From: a virus
Length of the DNA: 64,000 bases
Reading direction: 5' to 3' (one strand)
Virus record (IMG/VR): IMGVR_UViG_3300048029_000212
Location: 1 to 64,000 of that record
Part shown: positions 1-7,315 of the stretch, one piece after another
Layout of the letters: every line of letters starts with the position of its first letter
How positions within the stretch are numbered: position 1 is the first letter of the stretch
Notes under the pieces: model-generated
The model's database searches: none
Told to the model about the DNA's origin: nothing
The model's input: only the letters and a program-made list of their open reading frames with translations
Translations under genes and position numbers: made by a program

Positions 1-254
1 TCCAGTTTATCACACTTGCAGGATTCCACCAGACTAACTACTCTGTCTTTGATTTCGCAAACCGATACAAAGACGAAGGTATGTACGCATACTCGTTGTT
101 ACAAGAAGCAGAGTTTGCCGCAGAGTCGCGTGGATACACAGGAGCAAAACACCAACGTGAAGTGGGTGTCGGTTACTTCGATGCCATCACAACTACATTG
201 GGTTCTACGTCTACCGCAGCTATGACGGGTTCGACCGAAGAAGACCAGTTTTAA
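1..254 (+). CDS. 3' end of an unidentified protein (partial)
   Basis: An open frame enters from the left edge (codons from base 3) and stops with TAA at 254, giving 83 visible residues ending in TEEDQF. The visible part is soluble and rather polar, with no membrane segment. I do not recognise the family. The cytochrome gene starts 12 bases downstream, so the two may be co-transcribed. Confidence 0.6.
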   Translation, partial: QFITLAGFHQTNYSVFDFANRYKDEGMYAYSLLQEAEFAAESRGYTGAKHQREVGVGYFDAITTTLGSTSTAAMTGSTEEDQF

Positions 255-266
255 AAAGGAATAGTT

Positions 267-578
267 ATGAAAAATTTATTATTATCAATGTTACTAATCA
301 GTGCACCAGCATTTGCAGACGAAGATCGGTTTGAAGATGTTCGTGGCACATGGATGGTTTGTGCAGGTTGTCATGGAACAGAAGGTCAGGGCGTGGGTTC
401 GTTTCCCCCATTAGTAGGAAAGGACGCTGATTATATTATCGACGCTCTCTTATCATATAAGAATGGTGAGACACGTGGTCCATTATCTGGTCTTATGTGG
501 GGTCAAGCAAAAGGTTTGTCTGAAGGACAGATCGGTACGCTTGGTGTTTTCATTCAGGAAGGTCTACCATCAAAGTAG
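267..578 (+). CDS. Secreted c-type cytochrome (single heme)
   Basis: A 103-residue protein with an N-terminal signal peptide (hydrophobic stretch ending APAFA, cleavage near residue 17) and one heme-attachment motif CAGCH at residues 32-36. Met77, in a GLMWG context, is a good candidate for the distal axial ligand. Size and layout fit a small class I cytochrome c (c4/c553-like) that carries single electrons in the periplasm. Heme would have to be attached by the host maturation system. AAAAAGGAATAG upstream is a usable ribosome site. It is followed at once by a two-helix membrane protein. A cytochrome is unusual phage cargo; the di-heme peroxidase at 8086 is a possible partner. Confidence 0.85.
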   Translation: MKNLLLSMLLISAPAFADEDRFEDVRGTWMVCAGCHGTEGQGVGSFPPLVGKDADYIIDALLSYKNGETRGPLSGLMWGQAKGLSEGQIGTLGVFIQEGLPSK

Positions 579-602
579 ACAATTTATAGAGGGCCAGTGA
601 TA

Positions 603-941
603 ATGTTTAAGAGTGTTGGATTTGCAATTTACGATCTTTACAGATTTTTCTTTGATTTGAAAGTCAATCCACTGAGACACATTCCGAATGAACTTGTACA
701 GTTTATTCTCATGTTCTACTTGTCGGTGATGTGGTCAGTAGTGTTCACTTTCTGGGCAGGGTACACGTGGATGTATGGAATCTACAGTGTAGGTGGCCAC
801 CTTATGGTACTTGGTGCATTCTTTATCACTGTTGCTATATTCAGCGATGCGGAGAAGAATGGCCACCTGTGGGTACAACGTCCTAAGACACCCCCACTAC
901 CAGCACGCCGAGTCGCTTGGGATTTAGAAAAAGAAGGCTAG
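603..941 (+). CDS. Small membrane protein next to the cytochrome gene
   Basis: A 112-residue protein with two predicted transmembrane helices (about residues 30-50 and 60-80) and a proline-rich, charged C-terminus. I use the ATG at 603; an upstream GTG at 597 would add two residues. No family recognised and no heme motif. Its position right behind the cytochrome suggests, but does not show, a membrane partner role. Confidence 0.65.
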   Translation: MFKSVGFAIYDLYRFFFDLKVNPLRHIPNELVQFILMFYLSVMWSVVFTFWAGYTWMYGIYSVGGHLMVLGAFFITVAIFSDAEKNGHLWVQRPKTPPLPARRVAWDLEKEG

Positions 942-962
942 TTATAAACAGGAGTCTATATT

Positions 963-1181
963 ATGCCAGTAAAGTACAAGCAAAGTCAAGTCTACAAGAG
1001 CGCGATTGCGCGTTCGCGTAACACCGACAAGCATTACTATATGCACCAACTCGACAACACACAATTGTGGAACGAGTTCTTCAGTACAGGTAATAAGAAA
1101 CTAAAAAGAAAGATGCGCAATGAACTTGCAATGCGCGGATTTAGTCAGGAGGCAATCGCAGAGCGAGAGTCTTCAAGATGA
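963..1181 (+). CDS. Small basic protein, function unknown
   Basis: Seventy-two residues rich in Lys, Arg and Ser, with no membrane segment. It ends in an ATGA overlap with the next gene, a sign of translational coupling. An AGGAG-type site precedes the ATG. This style of small gene is common in T4-like marine phages; I do not know its role. Confidence 0.65.
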   Translation: MPVKYKQSQVYKSAIARSRNTDKHYYMHQLDNTQLWNEFFSTGNKKLKRKMRNELAMRGFSQEAIAERESSR

Positions 1182-1438
1182 GTTGGGATAAGTTAATACA
1201 GATCGCAGAGTCGCCTATTTCAAGAACAGGCAACGAAGTCTGGGACAAGACATTCAACGAGTGTTTCTGGGAAAATATGTCAACCATAGTGTGGAATCAT
1301 AACTGCATGTTTGAAGGCGACATCTGGATCGGTAAAGATGAAGAGTGTTCTTGGTGTGGCGGTACTGAAGAGACCGAAGGTCGCGAAATTGTTCATCATA
1401 GAATAATGGGAACTCTGTACGGAAATTTATATAAATGA
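1178..1438 (+). CDS. Hypothetical protein with a CxxC pair
   Basis: Eighty-six residues, acidic and Trp-rich. A CSWCGG motif near residue 62 followed by an HHR cluster near the C-terminus could bind a metal. The gene overlaps both neighbours by ATGA, so it is part of a coupled run from 963 to 2183. No known family recognised. Confidence 0.6.
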   Translation: MSWDKLIQIAESPISRTGNEVWDKTFNECFWENMSTIVWNHNCMFEGDIWIGKDEECSWCGGTEETEGREIVHHRIMGTLYGNLYK

Positions 1439-1590
1439 GTATAGGGATGTTGGGTCTTCTCGCAGTCTTTATGTGTCCTATGGTATTTGGCGGTATTACG
1501 ATGTACTACTCCCATAAAACCATACATAAAGAGACACTACATAGATGGAGAAAGAGTAAAGGTTTAACTTTGTCAGAGATGGAGGATTAA
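1435..1590 (+). CDS. 51-residue single-pass membrane protein
   Basis: The ATG overlaps the previous stop (ATGA) and the TAA overlaps the next ATG by one base. The product begins with a hydrophobic helix (about residues 3-24) followed by a basic tail. The tight coupling on both sides is the main support. Function unknown. Confidence 0.55.
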   Translation: MSIGMLGLLAVFMCPMVFGGITMYYSHKTIHKETLHRWRKSKGLTLSEMED

Positions 1591-2183
1591 TGACAGATAA
1601 TGATGTACGGTGGAATAAAATCACCGGAATGAAAGTAGGCGATACTTTGCCTGAAGCAACGTTTCAGACACGAGTACGTGATGATGAGATAGATGGTCCT
1701 AACCCATATCGTTGGGAAGAGACTACGATGGCTGACTACACAGAAGGTCGTCGTGTTGTAATCTTCTCATTGCCTGGCGCATTTACGCCAACATGTTCCA
1801 CTATGCAGTTACCGACATTCGAAGAGAAGTTTGATCAGTTTGTTGATCTTGGTATTGACGACATCTACTGTATGTCCGTGAACGACTCTTTCGTGATGAA
1901 CGCATGGTCACGTCAACAAGAACTCAAGCGAGTCAAAGTGATTCCAGATGGATCTGGTCACTTCACACGTGAGATGGGGATGCTTGTTGACAAAGACAAC
2001 CTAGGATTCGGATACCGTTCTTGGCGATACGCAATGGTCGTCACCGATGGTGTGATCGAGGCATTGTTCCGTGAAGCAAGTATCCGTGACAATGCGGATG
2101 ATGATCCGTATGAGATGACCACCCCTGAAAATCTACTTGGGTATTTGCGCAACGCGATACCACAAGAAGAAGAGGTGGCCTAA
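1590..2183 (+). CDS. Peroxiredoxin (Prx5-like)
   Basis: A 197-residue thioredoxin-fold peroxidase. The catalytic signature PGAFTPTCS lies at residues 62-70, giving Cys69 as the peroxidatic cysteine. Cys94 is the only obvious second cysteine nearby. Length and motif order match the Prx5/AhpE-like group, which reduces hydrogen peroxide or organic peroxides with thiol donors in the cytoplasm. There is no signal peptide. It is coupled by a one-base overlap to the gene before it, in the same run as the cytochrome. The glutaredoxin domain of the NrdA at 23513 could in principle share the same thiol pool. Confidence 0.88.
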   Translation: MTDNDVRWNKITGMKVGDTLPEATFQTRVRDDEIDGPNPYRWEETTMADYTEGRRVVIFSLPGAFTPTCSTMQLPTFEEKFDQFVDLGIDDIYCMSVNDSFVMNAWSRQQELKRVKVIPDGSGHFTREMGMLVDKDNLGFGYRSWRYAMVVTDGVIEALFREASIRDNADDDPYEMTTPENLLGYLRNAIPQEEEVA

Positions 2184-2186
2184 AGA

Positions 2187-2471
2187 CTAGACGATTTGTT
2201 GAACCTCACATGAGTTTCGCTTATCGTCTACTTCAATCACGATGCTACGGTCTTCGACGATGCGACGACCGTTGTTTTTTACCACGACTTTAGAGTCTGG
2301 TGAAATATTTAGATCACAGTTGTGAGATAACTTGACAGTCTCGTGATTTTTTGATATAATATGCACACTATCAGACGATATAAGTAGTTTATCATCTTTA
2401 CAGATAGTGACTGAGTTTGCAAGTGCCGCTGGTGTTGCTACCAACAGCAATAAAGTTAGTACTAGTTTCAT
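2187..2471 (-). CDS. Small exported protein, function unknown
   Basis: Ninety-four residues on the minus strand, convergent with the peroxiredoxin gene and only 3 bases from its stop. A clear signal peptide (hydrophobic stretch ending ALA at about residue 18) precedes a beta-rich domain with three cysteines. Probably periplasmic. It is one of few minus-strand genes in the left half. No family recognised. Confidence 0.6.
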   Translation of the reverse strand: MKLVLTLLLLVATPAALANSVTICKDDKLLISSDSVHIISKNHETVKLSHNCDLNISPDSKVVVKNNGRRIVEDRSIVIEVDDKRNSCEVQQIV

Positions 2472-2569
2472 TTGCTTTCTCCTGTCGTCTCACGACGACT
2501 TTTGTTGCCTCACGGCAGTTAATAGTATGACAGTTTTATTACACTGTACATATTATATATAAGTTTTTT

Positions 2570-2645
2570 TGGCGCGTAGCTCAGTTGGTAGAGCCGATGA
2601 CTGTTAATCATCTGGTCGCAGGTTCGAGCCCTGCCGCGCCAGCCA
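2570..2645 (+). tRNA. tRNA-Asn (GTT)
   Basis: Folds as a complete cloverleaf: seven-base-pair acceptor (TGGCGCG with CGCGCCA), anticodon loop CTGTTAA giving GTT, T-arm GCAGG/CCTGC with loop TTCGAGC, and an encoded CCA end. Confidence 0.95.
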
Positions 2646-2649
2646 CATT

Positions 2650-2734
2650 GCGAGAGTGGTGGAATTGGTAGACACGCTGGTTTTAGGTACCAGTGCCGCA
2701 AGGCGTGAGAGTTCGAGTCTCTCCTTTCGCACCA
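2650..2734 (+). tRNA. tRNA-Leu (TAG)
   Basis: Class II tRNA with a long variable arm. Acceptor GCGAGAG pairs with CTTTCGC, anticodon stem CTGGT/ACCAG encloses loop TTTAGGT (anticodon TAG), T-loop is TTCGAGT, and CCA is encoded. It starts 4 bases after tRNA-Asn. Confidence 0.95.
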
Positions 2735-2782
2735 ATATTATGATCAAGTGAAAAATTTACATAATAAAGTTTTCAAAAAGTG

Positions 2783-2812
2783 TTGACAAACTTCTCCAGA
2801 ATTTGGTATAAT
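2783..2812 (+). promoter_or_regulatory. Strong early sigma70-type promoter (cassette copy 1)
   Basis: TTGACA at 2783-2788, 18-base spacer, TATAAT at 2807-2812. An A-rich tract upstream resembles an UP element. It drives the HNH-methyltransferase pair. The downstream leader matches the other cassette copies, including the GATGAGAGAGA ribosome site. Confidence 0.85.
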
Positions 2813-2844
2813 GGTTACATAAATTGATGAGAGAGATTGTGAAT

Positions 2845-3270
2845 ATGTCTTCTGCTGCTATGAAAGAGAAGTTCTACAATGAGGAAAGAACCTTGCCTCT
2901 TTGCGTTAATGATGGTTGTGATAGAAATGTCGCAGTTCGTGAATGGAAGAACTGGTCGTTTAAGTCAGAGTGTAGTTCTTGCAGTAGTCGAAGAATCAAG
3001 ACAGGGGTGATGCGTGAAGGTGTGACTCAGCACAAGAAGACTTACTGTGAAAACGCAGATAGCCAACTTGGTTTTCCTTGTCCGGTACCGAAAGACGGTT
3101 GGGGGGGATTTTCCAACTCACTTGACTTAGATCATATAGATGGAGATCACTACAACAACGTGCCCGAAAATGTAAAAACTTTCTGTAAACTGTGTCACGG
3201 CCGGAAGTCTGTAGAAAATGGAGACTGCAACTCTCACAAATCTTCGGCGAGACGTATAGAGTCGTTATGA
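2845..3270 (+). CDS. HNH endonuclease-like protein paired with a methyltransferase
   Basis: A 141-residue protein with cysteine pairs at 43-46 and 114-117 and an HNH core around Asp96-His97 and the paired Asn104-Asn105, closing with a CKLCHG motif. I chose the ATG at 2845 because the GATGAGAGAGA before it is the same ribosome site used in the other early cassettes; the ATG at 2827 lies inside that site. The stop overlaps the methyltransferase start as ATGA. HNH proteins nick or cut DNA. Placed directly before a DNA methyltransferase it could be a restriction partner, a homing nuclease or a host-DNA nickase; the sequence cannot decide. Confidence 0.75.
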   Translation: MSSAAMKEKFYNEERTLPLCVNDGCDRNVAVREWKNWSFKSECSSCSSRRIKTGVMREGVTQHKKTYCENADSQLGFPCPVPKDGWGGFSNSLDLDHIDGDHYNNVPENVKTFCKLCHGRKSVENGDCNSHKSSARRIESL

Positions 3271-4091
3271 TTAATCAAATTCTTCATGGTGATTGCAAAG
3301 ATGTTCTGAAAACATTAGATTCTCAATCTGTTCATCTTACATGCACTTCTCCACCTTACTATAATGCAAGATCATATTCAGTGTGGCCTACCTATGAGTC
3401 GTATCTGGATTTTTTGCGAGATGTATTTAAAGAAGTGTTTCGAGTTACAAAAGACGGGAGAATGTGCGCTATTAACGTTTCTCCGGTGATACAGGCCAGA
3501 GAATCTAGATCTAAAGAAAGCTCTCGTTTGGGTATACCTTTCCACATGTTCTCTATTATGGAAGAAATGGGTTGGAAATATATTGATGATATAGTATGGG
3601 TGAAACCGGAAGGGTCTGCTTTGAATCGTAACGGAGGTTTCTATCAACATCGCAAACCAGTTGCATACAAACCCAATTTGGTTACTGAAAGCATTTTGAT
3701 TTTTCAAAAGCCGTGTGATTTCTTAATCGATAAAATTGTTAGATCGTATAGTGGAGAAATCTTAGATGAGTCTTTAGTATCAGATGGATATGAGAGATCC
3801 AATGTATGGAAAATTAATCCTGAAACTGCCTCCAAACATCTAGCACCATTTCCTAAAAAACTGAGCGACAATATTATATCTTACTATTCTTATGTCGACG
3901 ACCTTGTCTTGGACCCTTTTATGGGAAGTGGTACCACTGCGGTGTCTTGCTTAGACTTAGAGAGAAAATATGTAGGTATTGAAATTCATCAAGAATATAT
4001 TGATATGGCACAAAAAAGAATTCAATCCTTTAATCCTTTGCACCTACTTGCAAAAAATCGGATTGAGTCTACCAATCCGTTAGGAGTTTAA
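3267..4091 (+). CDS. DNA methyltransferase, beta class (N4-cytosine or N6-adenine)
   Basis: A 274-residue protein. The catalytic motif TSPPY is at residues 27-31 and the SAM-binding motif DPFMGSGTT at 216-224. Catalytic motif before SAM motif is the beta-class order, and the TSPPY form is typical of N4-cytosine enzymes, though some N6-adenine enzymes share it. Between them lies the variable target-recognition part. It is translationally coupled to the HNH gene upstream and shares its promoter. It probably modifies phage DNA at a short site, protecting it from host restriction or from the neighbouring HNH protein. Confidence 0.88.
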   Translation: MINQILHGDCKDVLKTLDSQSVHLTCTSPPYYNARSYSVWPTYESYLDFLRDVFKEVFRVTKDGRMCAINVSPVIQARESRSKESSRLGIPFHMFSIMEEMGWKYIDDIVWVKPEGSALNRNGGFYQHRKPVAYKPNLVTESILIFQKPCDFLIDKIVRSYSGEILDESLVSDGYERSNVWKINPETASKHLAPFPKKLSDNIISYYSYVDDLVLDPFMGSGTTAVSCLDLERKYVGIEIHQEYIDMAQKRIQSFNPLHLLAKNRIESTNPLGV

Positions 4092-4391
4092 ATGTCTAAG
4101 ACAGGACGTGGTGACCCTCAAGTGAGAGCAGACGGTCGCAATAAACCAGACAGAGAGTGGTGGCCCGAGAACTTTGATTGGTATCTGAAGTGGGCAGCAT
4201 CAATCATGATTTTAATTTCTCTGGCAATGCGATCTGCGGGCCCAGAATATCGCATGTATGACTTGACAATAGGGTTCGTAGGTATTATACTATGGACTTG
4301 GGTATCTATTATCTGGAAAGACCGCGCACTCATCATGTTGAATGCGGTCTCCGGATTTATGATTGCAACAACTATTTTGAGGGAGTGGTAA
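4092..4391 (+). CDS. Integral membrane protein, three helices
   Basis: Ninety-nine residues: a polar N-terminal 30 residues, then three hydrophobic segments (about 33-50, 56-74, 79-95). It starts directly after the methyltransferase stop and overlaps the next ATG by one base. No family recognised. Confidence 0.6.
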   Translation: MSKTGRGDPQVRADGRNKPDREWWPENFDWYLKWAASIMILISLAMRSAGPEYRMYDLTIGFVGIILWTWVSIIWKDRALIMLNAVSGFMIATTILREW

Positions 4392-4735
4392 TGAAAAACG
4401 TAAAAGATCTGAGAGCCGAAGGTTATGTTACTGAGGAAGAAATTCCTAAGTTCACACTAGACCTTCCGCCCAACTACAAGTTCAACGAAGATAAGTTGAT
4501 CGCAGAATTTGCGAGATACATTGACTCTACATATAATCAACACTACGCCAAAGAGAAGTTTCAGGCGACCGAATTTATTATTGATGGGGGGCACGGTACA
4601 GGATTCTGTATCGGTAATGTTTTAAAATACGCACAACGTTATGGGAAAAAGGGGACTCGTGACGATGCGCGAAAGGACTTACTAAAGGTACTTCATTATG
4701 CGCTTATTCAATTACACGTTCACGATAGCGATTAG
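4391..4735 (+). CDS. DUF3310-like protein
   Basis: 114 residues. The C-terminal half has the spaced pattern FCIGNVLKYAQRYGKKG then DARKDLLKVLHYA, which matches the DUF3310 family found in many phages, a small helical fold of unproven function. Start chosen at the TAATG overlap with the upstream gene. Confidence 0.7.
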   Translation: MKNVKDLRAEGYVTEEEIPKFTLDLPPNYKFNEDKLIAEFARYIDSTYNQHYAKEKFQATEFIIDGGHGTGFCIGNVLKYAQRYGKKGTRDDARKDLLKVLHYALIQLHVHDSD

Positions 4736-5078
4736 TTTACTCTTAACCGGATGTGCGACATCTGGTGTCACTAATGCGTACCGCTACGGTACGGATGATT
4801 ATAAGTTCCTAGAAAAGGAATATGAGAACTTGCATCCACAAGTTCACTTTGTTTTACTCAAAAACGAAGCCGAGTATAATTCAGCCAGACGACAGAATCT
4901 AGGCGTACAATGGGACACAGTGAGTGCATTCACTCTCTGGATTCCGGAAACCGGCGAGTGCACCGTGTACATAAAGGACCCACAGTGGCAGTGGGAACCT
5001 GAGTTGATTGGACACGAAGTGGCACACTGTATATGGGGGAGATACCATAGAGGCAAAGAAGGCCTCAGACCATATTAG
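4698..5078 (+). CDS. Lipoprotein with HExxH zinc-peptidase motif (paralogue 1)
   Basis: A 126-residue protein with a lipoprotein signal (LLTGC, lipidated Cys at about residue 19) and a C-terminal HEVAHCIWGRYHR. HExxH with a downstream Gly and His suggests a zinc metallopeptidase anchored in the outer or inner membrane facing the periplasm. The protein at 45727 has the same plan and the same C-terminal motif. The gene overlaps the one upstream by 38 bases, and its TAG stop shares one base with tRNA-Asp. A role in lysis or cell-wall remodelling is possible but not shown. Confidence 0.75.
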   Translation: MRLFNYTFTIAISLLLTGCATSGVTNAYRYGTDDYKFLEKEYENLHPQVHFVLLKNEAEYNSARRQNLGVQWDTVSAFTLWIPETGECTVYIKDPQWQWEPELIGHEVAHCIWGRYHRGKEGLRPY

Positions 5079-5154
5079 GAGCGGTAGTTCAGTTGGTTAG
5101 AATATCGGCCTGTCACGCCGAGGGTCGCGGGTTCGAGTCCCGTCCGCTCCGCCA
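5078..5154 (+). tRNA. tRNA-Asp (GTC)
   Basis: Acceptor GGAGCGG/CCGCTCC, anticodon loop CTGTCAC (GTC), T-loop TTCGAGT, CCA encoded. Its first G is the last base of the upstream TAG stop codon. Confidence 0.95.
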
Positions 5155-5170
5155 ACTTTGAGGAAAACTT

Positions 5171-5413
5171 ATGAGGTTTTTATTAGTTGCACTGTTGACA
5201 ACAGTGACCAGTTGTAGTACAATGAGTGAACAAATTGATAAAGGACTTTGTCTCAAGTGGGCAACCTTTATTCAAGAGGAACAAGAATGTGTTGGTGGTC
5301 GCGGTGTTGCGCAACAAATTTGCGTCGTGCGATATGTACCAAAAGCAAAGTGTTTAGTCTGGGAATGGCCAGAAGGAAGACCCGAAAATGGATCCGATAC
5401 AAGTTTGGAATGA
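5171..5413 (+). CDS. Small exported protein, probable lipoprotein
   Basis: Eighty residues. The N-terminus is a hydrophobic leader ending VTSC, an acceptable lipobox, so the mature protein may start at Cys15. Three or four further cysteines lie in the mature part. AGGAAAAC precedes the ATG. Function unknown. Confidence 0.6.
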   Translation: MRFLLVALLTTVTSCSTMSEQIDKGLCLKWATFIQEEQECVGGRGVAQQICVVRYVPKAKCLVWEWPEGRPENGSDTSLE

Positions 5414-5504
5414 GCTGGGATATATCGATGGTATTATGTTTACCATCTGGTTAGGTATCCTGTACTATGGGAAATGCTGGATTGACAGCAAATTTAAGGA
5501 TTGA
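5388..5504 (+). CDS. 38-residue membrane microprotein
   Basis: Starts inside the previous gene (26-base overlap) and stops 1 base before the next ATG. A single hydrophobic helix covers about residues 13-30. Support is the gene packing and the membrane segment only. Confidence 0.45.
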   Translation: MDPIQVWNELGYIDGIMFTIWLGILYYGKCWIDSKFKD

Positions 5505-5505
5505 T

Positions 5506-5703
5506 ATGCGAGGAAAGCATGTAGTCAAGCGCCGACGCGAAGGCGCACTCGATCGTCTTCAGGCGTCAACGTTCTTTGAGAAGAACGGCCGCACTGAACA
5601 ACAATGGCAGAAGCGTAAGGACAAGGAGATCGAGAGACTTGAGATCGCACTTGGAATTAAGCAAGGCGCTAAGAAACAACGCGAGGAGATAATCCTCGAT
5701 TAA
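5506..5703 (+). CDS. Small charged helical protein
   Basis: Sixty-five residues, very rich in Lys, Arg and Glu and predicted helical. I start it at 5506 (MRGKHVV) rather than at an earlier in-frame ATG inside the upstream gene, because of the 1-base spacing. Proteins of this look recur in marine T4-like phages; function unknown. Confidence 0.6.
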   Translation: MRGKHVVKRRREGALDRLQASTFFEKNGRTEQQWQKRKDKEIERLEIALGIKQGAKKQREEIILD

Positions 5704-5806
5704 GAGTTAGTCCTGAGATGACTCTAAACTCACTCTGGTCGTTACGCCCGTCTCCTGAGTATGAGGAAAACTGCTCCACACACAACACACACAAAAGGAG
5801 ACTATT

Positions 5807-6019
5807 ATGTCTAATACAAATCCATACGAACTTCGGTTCCAAATCTTTGAAACAGCAAGAAACGTCCTAACAGATGAGTACTGGGCTAAAGTAAATCGCC
5901 GAGAAGTCTTGATTGAGACAGGCGGCGTTGATACCATCCCAGAGTTTCCGACATATCCTACTATGCAAGATATCATGGAAAGGGTAAAAGTCATCAACGA
6001 GTTTGTTTCAAACAGTTAA
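5807..6019 (+). CDS. Conserved small T4-like phage protein
   Basis: Seventy residues beginning NPYELRFQIFETAR, a start I associate with a widespread family in cyanophage-type T4-like viruses. No catalytic motif. AAAGGAGA gives a strong ribosome site. It ends one base before tRNA-Pro. Confidence 0.7.
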   Translation: MSNTNPYELRFQIFETARNVLTDEYWAKVNRREVLIETGGVDTIPEFPTYPTMQDIMERVKVINEFVSNS

Positions 6020-6096
6020 CGGAGATTAGCTCAGCTTGGTAGAGCACTGCATTTGGGATGCAGGGGCCGTTGGTTCGAATCCAGCATCTCCGACCA
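6020..6096 (+). tRNA. tRNA-Pro (TGG)
   Basis: Acceptor CGGAGAT/ATCTCCG, anticodon stem CTGCA/TGCAG with loop TTTGGGA (TGG), T-loop TTCGAAT, CCA encoded. It begins immediately after a TAA stop. Confidence 0.95.
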
Positions 6097-6110
6097 ATTG
6101 AGGAAATGTT

Positions 6111-6272
6111 ATGATACACGAGTGGAAGATTTTTTACAAAGGTATGCAAGTAGGTCTCACCTACTCAATGACAGAGTACGGCGCACGAGAGCGATGGTAC
6201 AATAACCAGAGTACTAGTGCATCTAAATATTCAGGTCTGAACTTCTCAGACATCTTTGCAAAAAGGGTCTGA
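6111..6272 (+). CDS. 53-residue hypothetical protein
   Basis: ATG preceded by GAGGAAATGTT. The product is polar and Tyr-rich with no membrane segment. It sits between two tRNA genes. The next 103 bases hold only a weak GAGAG/CTCTC stem-loop. Confidence 0.5.
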   Translation: MIHEWKIFYKGMQVGLTYSMTEYGARERWYNNQSTSASKYSGLNFSDIFAKRV

Positions 6273-6375
6273 TTCCCCTATCCAAATAACTGAATCAGTG
6301 GTGCCCAGAAGAGCAGAGAGTCTCGTTCCTCTCTCAAATCAACGAACGAGTGGTACCGGAGGCTGGAAAGAATTG

Positions 6376-6452
<77 letters not shown>

Positions 6453-6456
6453 AAAT

Positions 6457-6531
6457 TGGGGTGTCGCCAAGTGGCAAGGCAGCGGGTTTTGATCCCGCCA
6501 TTCGGTGGTTCGAATCCATCCACCCCAGCCA
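6457..6531 (+). tRNA. tRNA-Gln (TTG)
   Basis: Acceptor TGGGGTG/CACCCCA, anticodon stem GCGGG/CCCGC with loop TTTTGAT (TTG), T-loop TTCGAAT, CCA encoded. Four bases after tRNA-Arg. Confidence 0.95.
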
Positions 6532-6547
6532 TATAATGAGGAATAGT

Positions 6548-6796
6548 ATGAGTTTTATTAGTGAAATGCAGAGACTGGAACAGAACATCAAAGAGTTGTC
6601 GCAGACATTCGATGCACTGCAAAAACAGGTTGAACGGTATCAGAACACACGAGGTGAACCGGAGTATCCTAACGAGTTGCGTGAACCAGACACTGTAGAT
6701 CTTGCAGATTCACATCCAAGACGATCGATTGATGAAATATCTCCACAATTGTGGGATGCTGTATCAAAGAGGTTCTACAGAGAACCCAAGTCATAG
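6548..6796 (+). CDS. Small coiled-coil protein
   Basis: Eighty-two residues. The first 45 have the heptad spacing of a coiled coil (LEQNIKELSQTFDALQKQ); the rest is acidic and polar. ATG follows ATGAGGAATAGT. Lies between tRNA-Gln and tRNA-Ser. Function unknown. Confidence 0.55.
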   Translation: MSFISEMQRLEQNIKELSQTFDALQKQVERYQNTRGEPEYPNELREPDTVDLADSHPRRSIDEISPQLWDAVSKRFYREPKS

Positions 6797-6801
6797 AATT
6801 A

Positions 6802-6889
6802 GGTGGGCTGGCTGAGTGGTCGAAAGCGATGGTCTTGAAAACCATTGAACCGAGAGGTTCCGTAGGTTCGAATCCTACGCCCACCGCCA
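6802..6889 (+). tRNA. tRNA-Ser (TGA)
   Basis: Class II tRNA. Acceptor GGTGGGC/GCCCACC, anticodon stem ATGGT/ACCAT with loop CTTGAAA (TGA), long variable arm, T-loop TTCGAAT, CCA encoded. Confidence 0.95.
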
Positions 6890-6897
6890 TTATTACA

Positions 6898-6914
6898 GCG
6901 GTTCCAGAAACCGC
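6898..6914 (+). other. Stem-loop after tRNA-Ser
   Basis: GCGGTT and AACCGC form a six-pair stem around a five-base loop. No T-run follows, so it may be a processing or weak pause site rather than a terminator. Confidence 0.4.
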
Positions 6915-6920
6915 AGTTAT

Positions 6921-6928
6921 TATAAATA
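6921..6928 (+). promoter_or_regulatory. T4-type late promoter
   Basis: Exact TATAAATA, 25 bases before the HNH gene at 6953. This is the -10 element used by T4 gp55-type late sigma with gp33 and the sliding clamp. Confidence 0.7.
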
Positions 6929-6952
6929 CTTCTAAACATAGGAGTATTTGAA

Positions 6953-7261
6953 ATGGCAGCAGCTAAAAACCCAAGAAACCAACACGGACCTAGAAGATTA
7001 GATGAAGATGTGTTTGTAGAGAATTCTACATACGCTAGACACAGACTGAAAGCAAGAATCATCAAACAAGAAATGATCTCGTATTCTTGTGATTGTTGTG
7101 GGATAGGACCAGAGTGGATGGGAAAACCAATGACTCTAGTCTTAGATCACATCAATGGGGTGAACAACGACAACAGACTAGAAAATCTAAGATTCGTTTG
7201 TAGTAATTGTGATTCTCAATTGCCTACATACAAATCTAGGAATAAGGCAAGCAATAACTGA
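6953..7261 (+). CDS. HNH endonuclease
   Basis: A 102-residue protein with a CDCCG knuckle at 46-50, an HNH core LDHINGVNNDNRLENLRF (His66, Asn72-74, Asn79) and a second CxxC at 83-86. This is the classic zinc-bracketed HNH fold of free-standing phage endonucleases. No DNA-binding AP2 domain is visible. It stands alone under a late promoter, which suggests either a homing gene or a nuclease acting on replicated DNA. It is not closely similar to the HNH protein at 2845. Confidence 0.85.
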   Translation: MAAAKNPRNQHGPRRLDEDVFVENSTYARHRLKARIIKQEMISYSCDCCGIGPEWMGKPMTLVLDHINGVNNDNRLENLRFVCSNCDSQLPTYKSRNKASNN

Positions 7262-7276
7262 CTACGCCATTATTTG

Positions 7277-7284
7277 TATAAATA
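7277..7284 (+). promoter_or_regulatory. T4-type late promoter
   Basis: Exact TATAAATA, 31 bases before the tagged kinase gene at 7316. Confidence 0.75.
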
Positions 7285-7315
7285 AATACATCTATCACCA
7301 ACAGACTGTATTACA

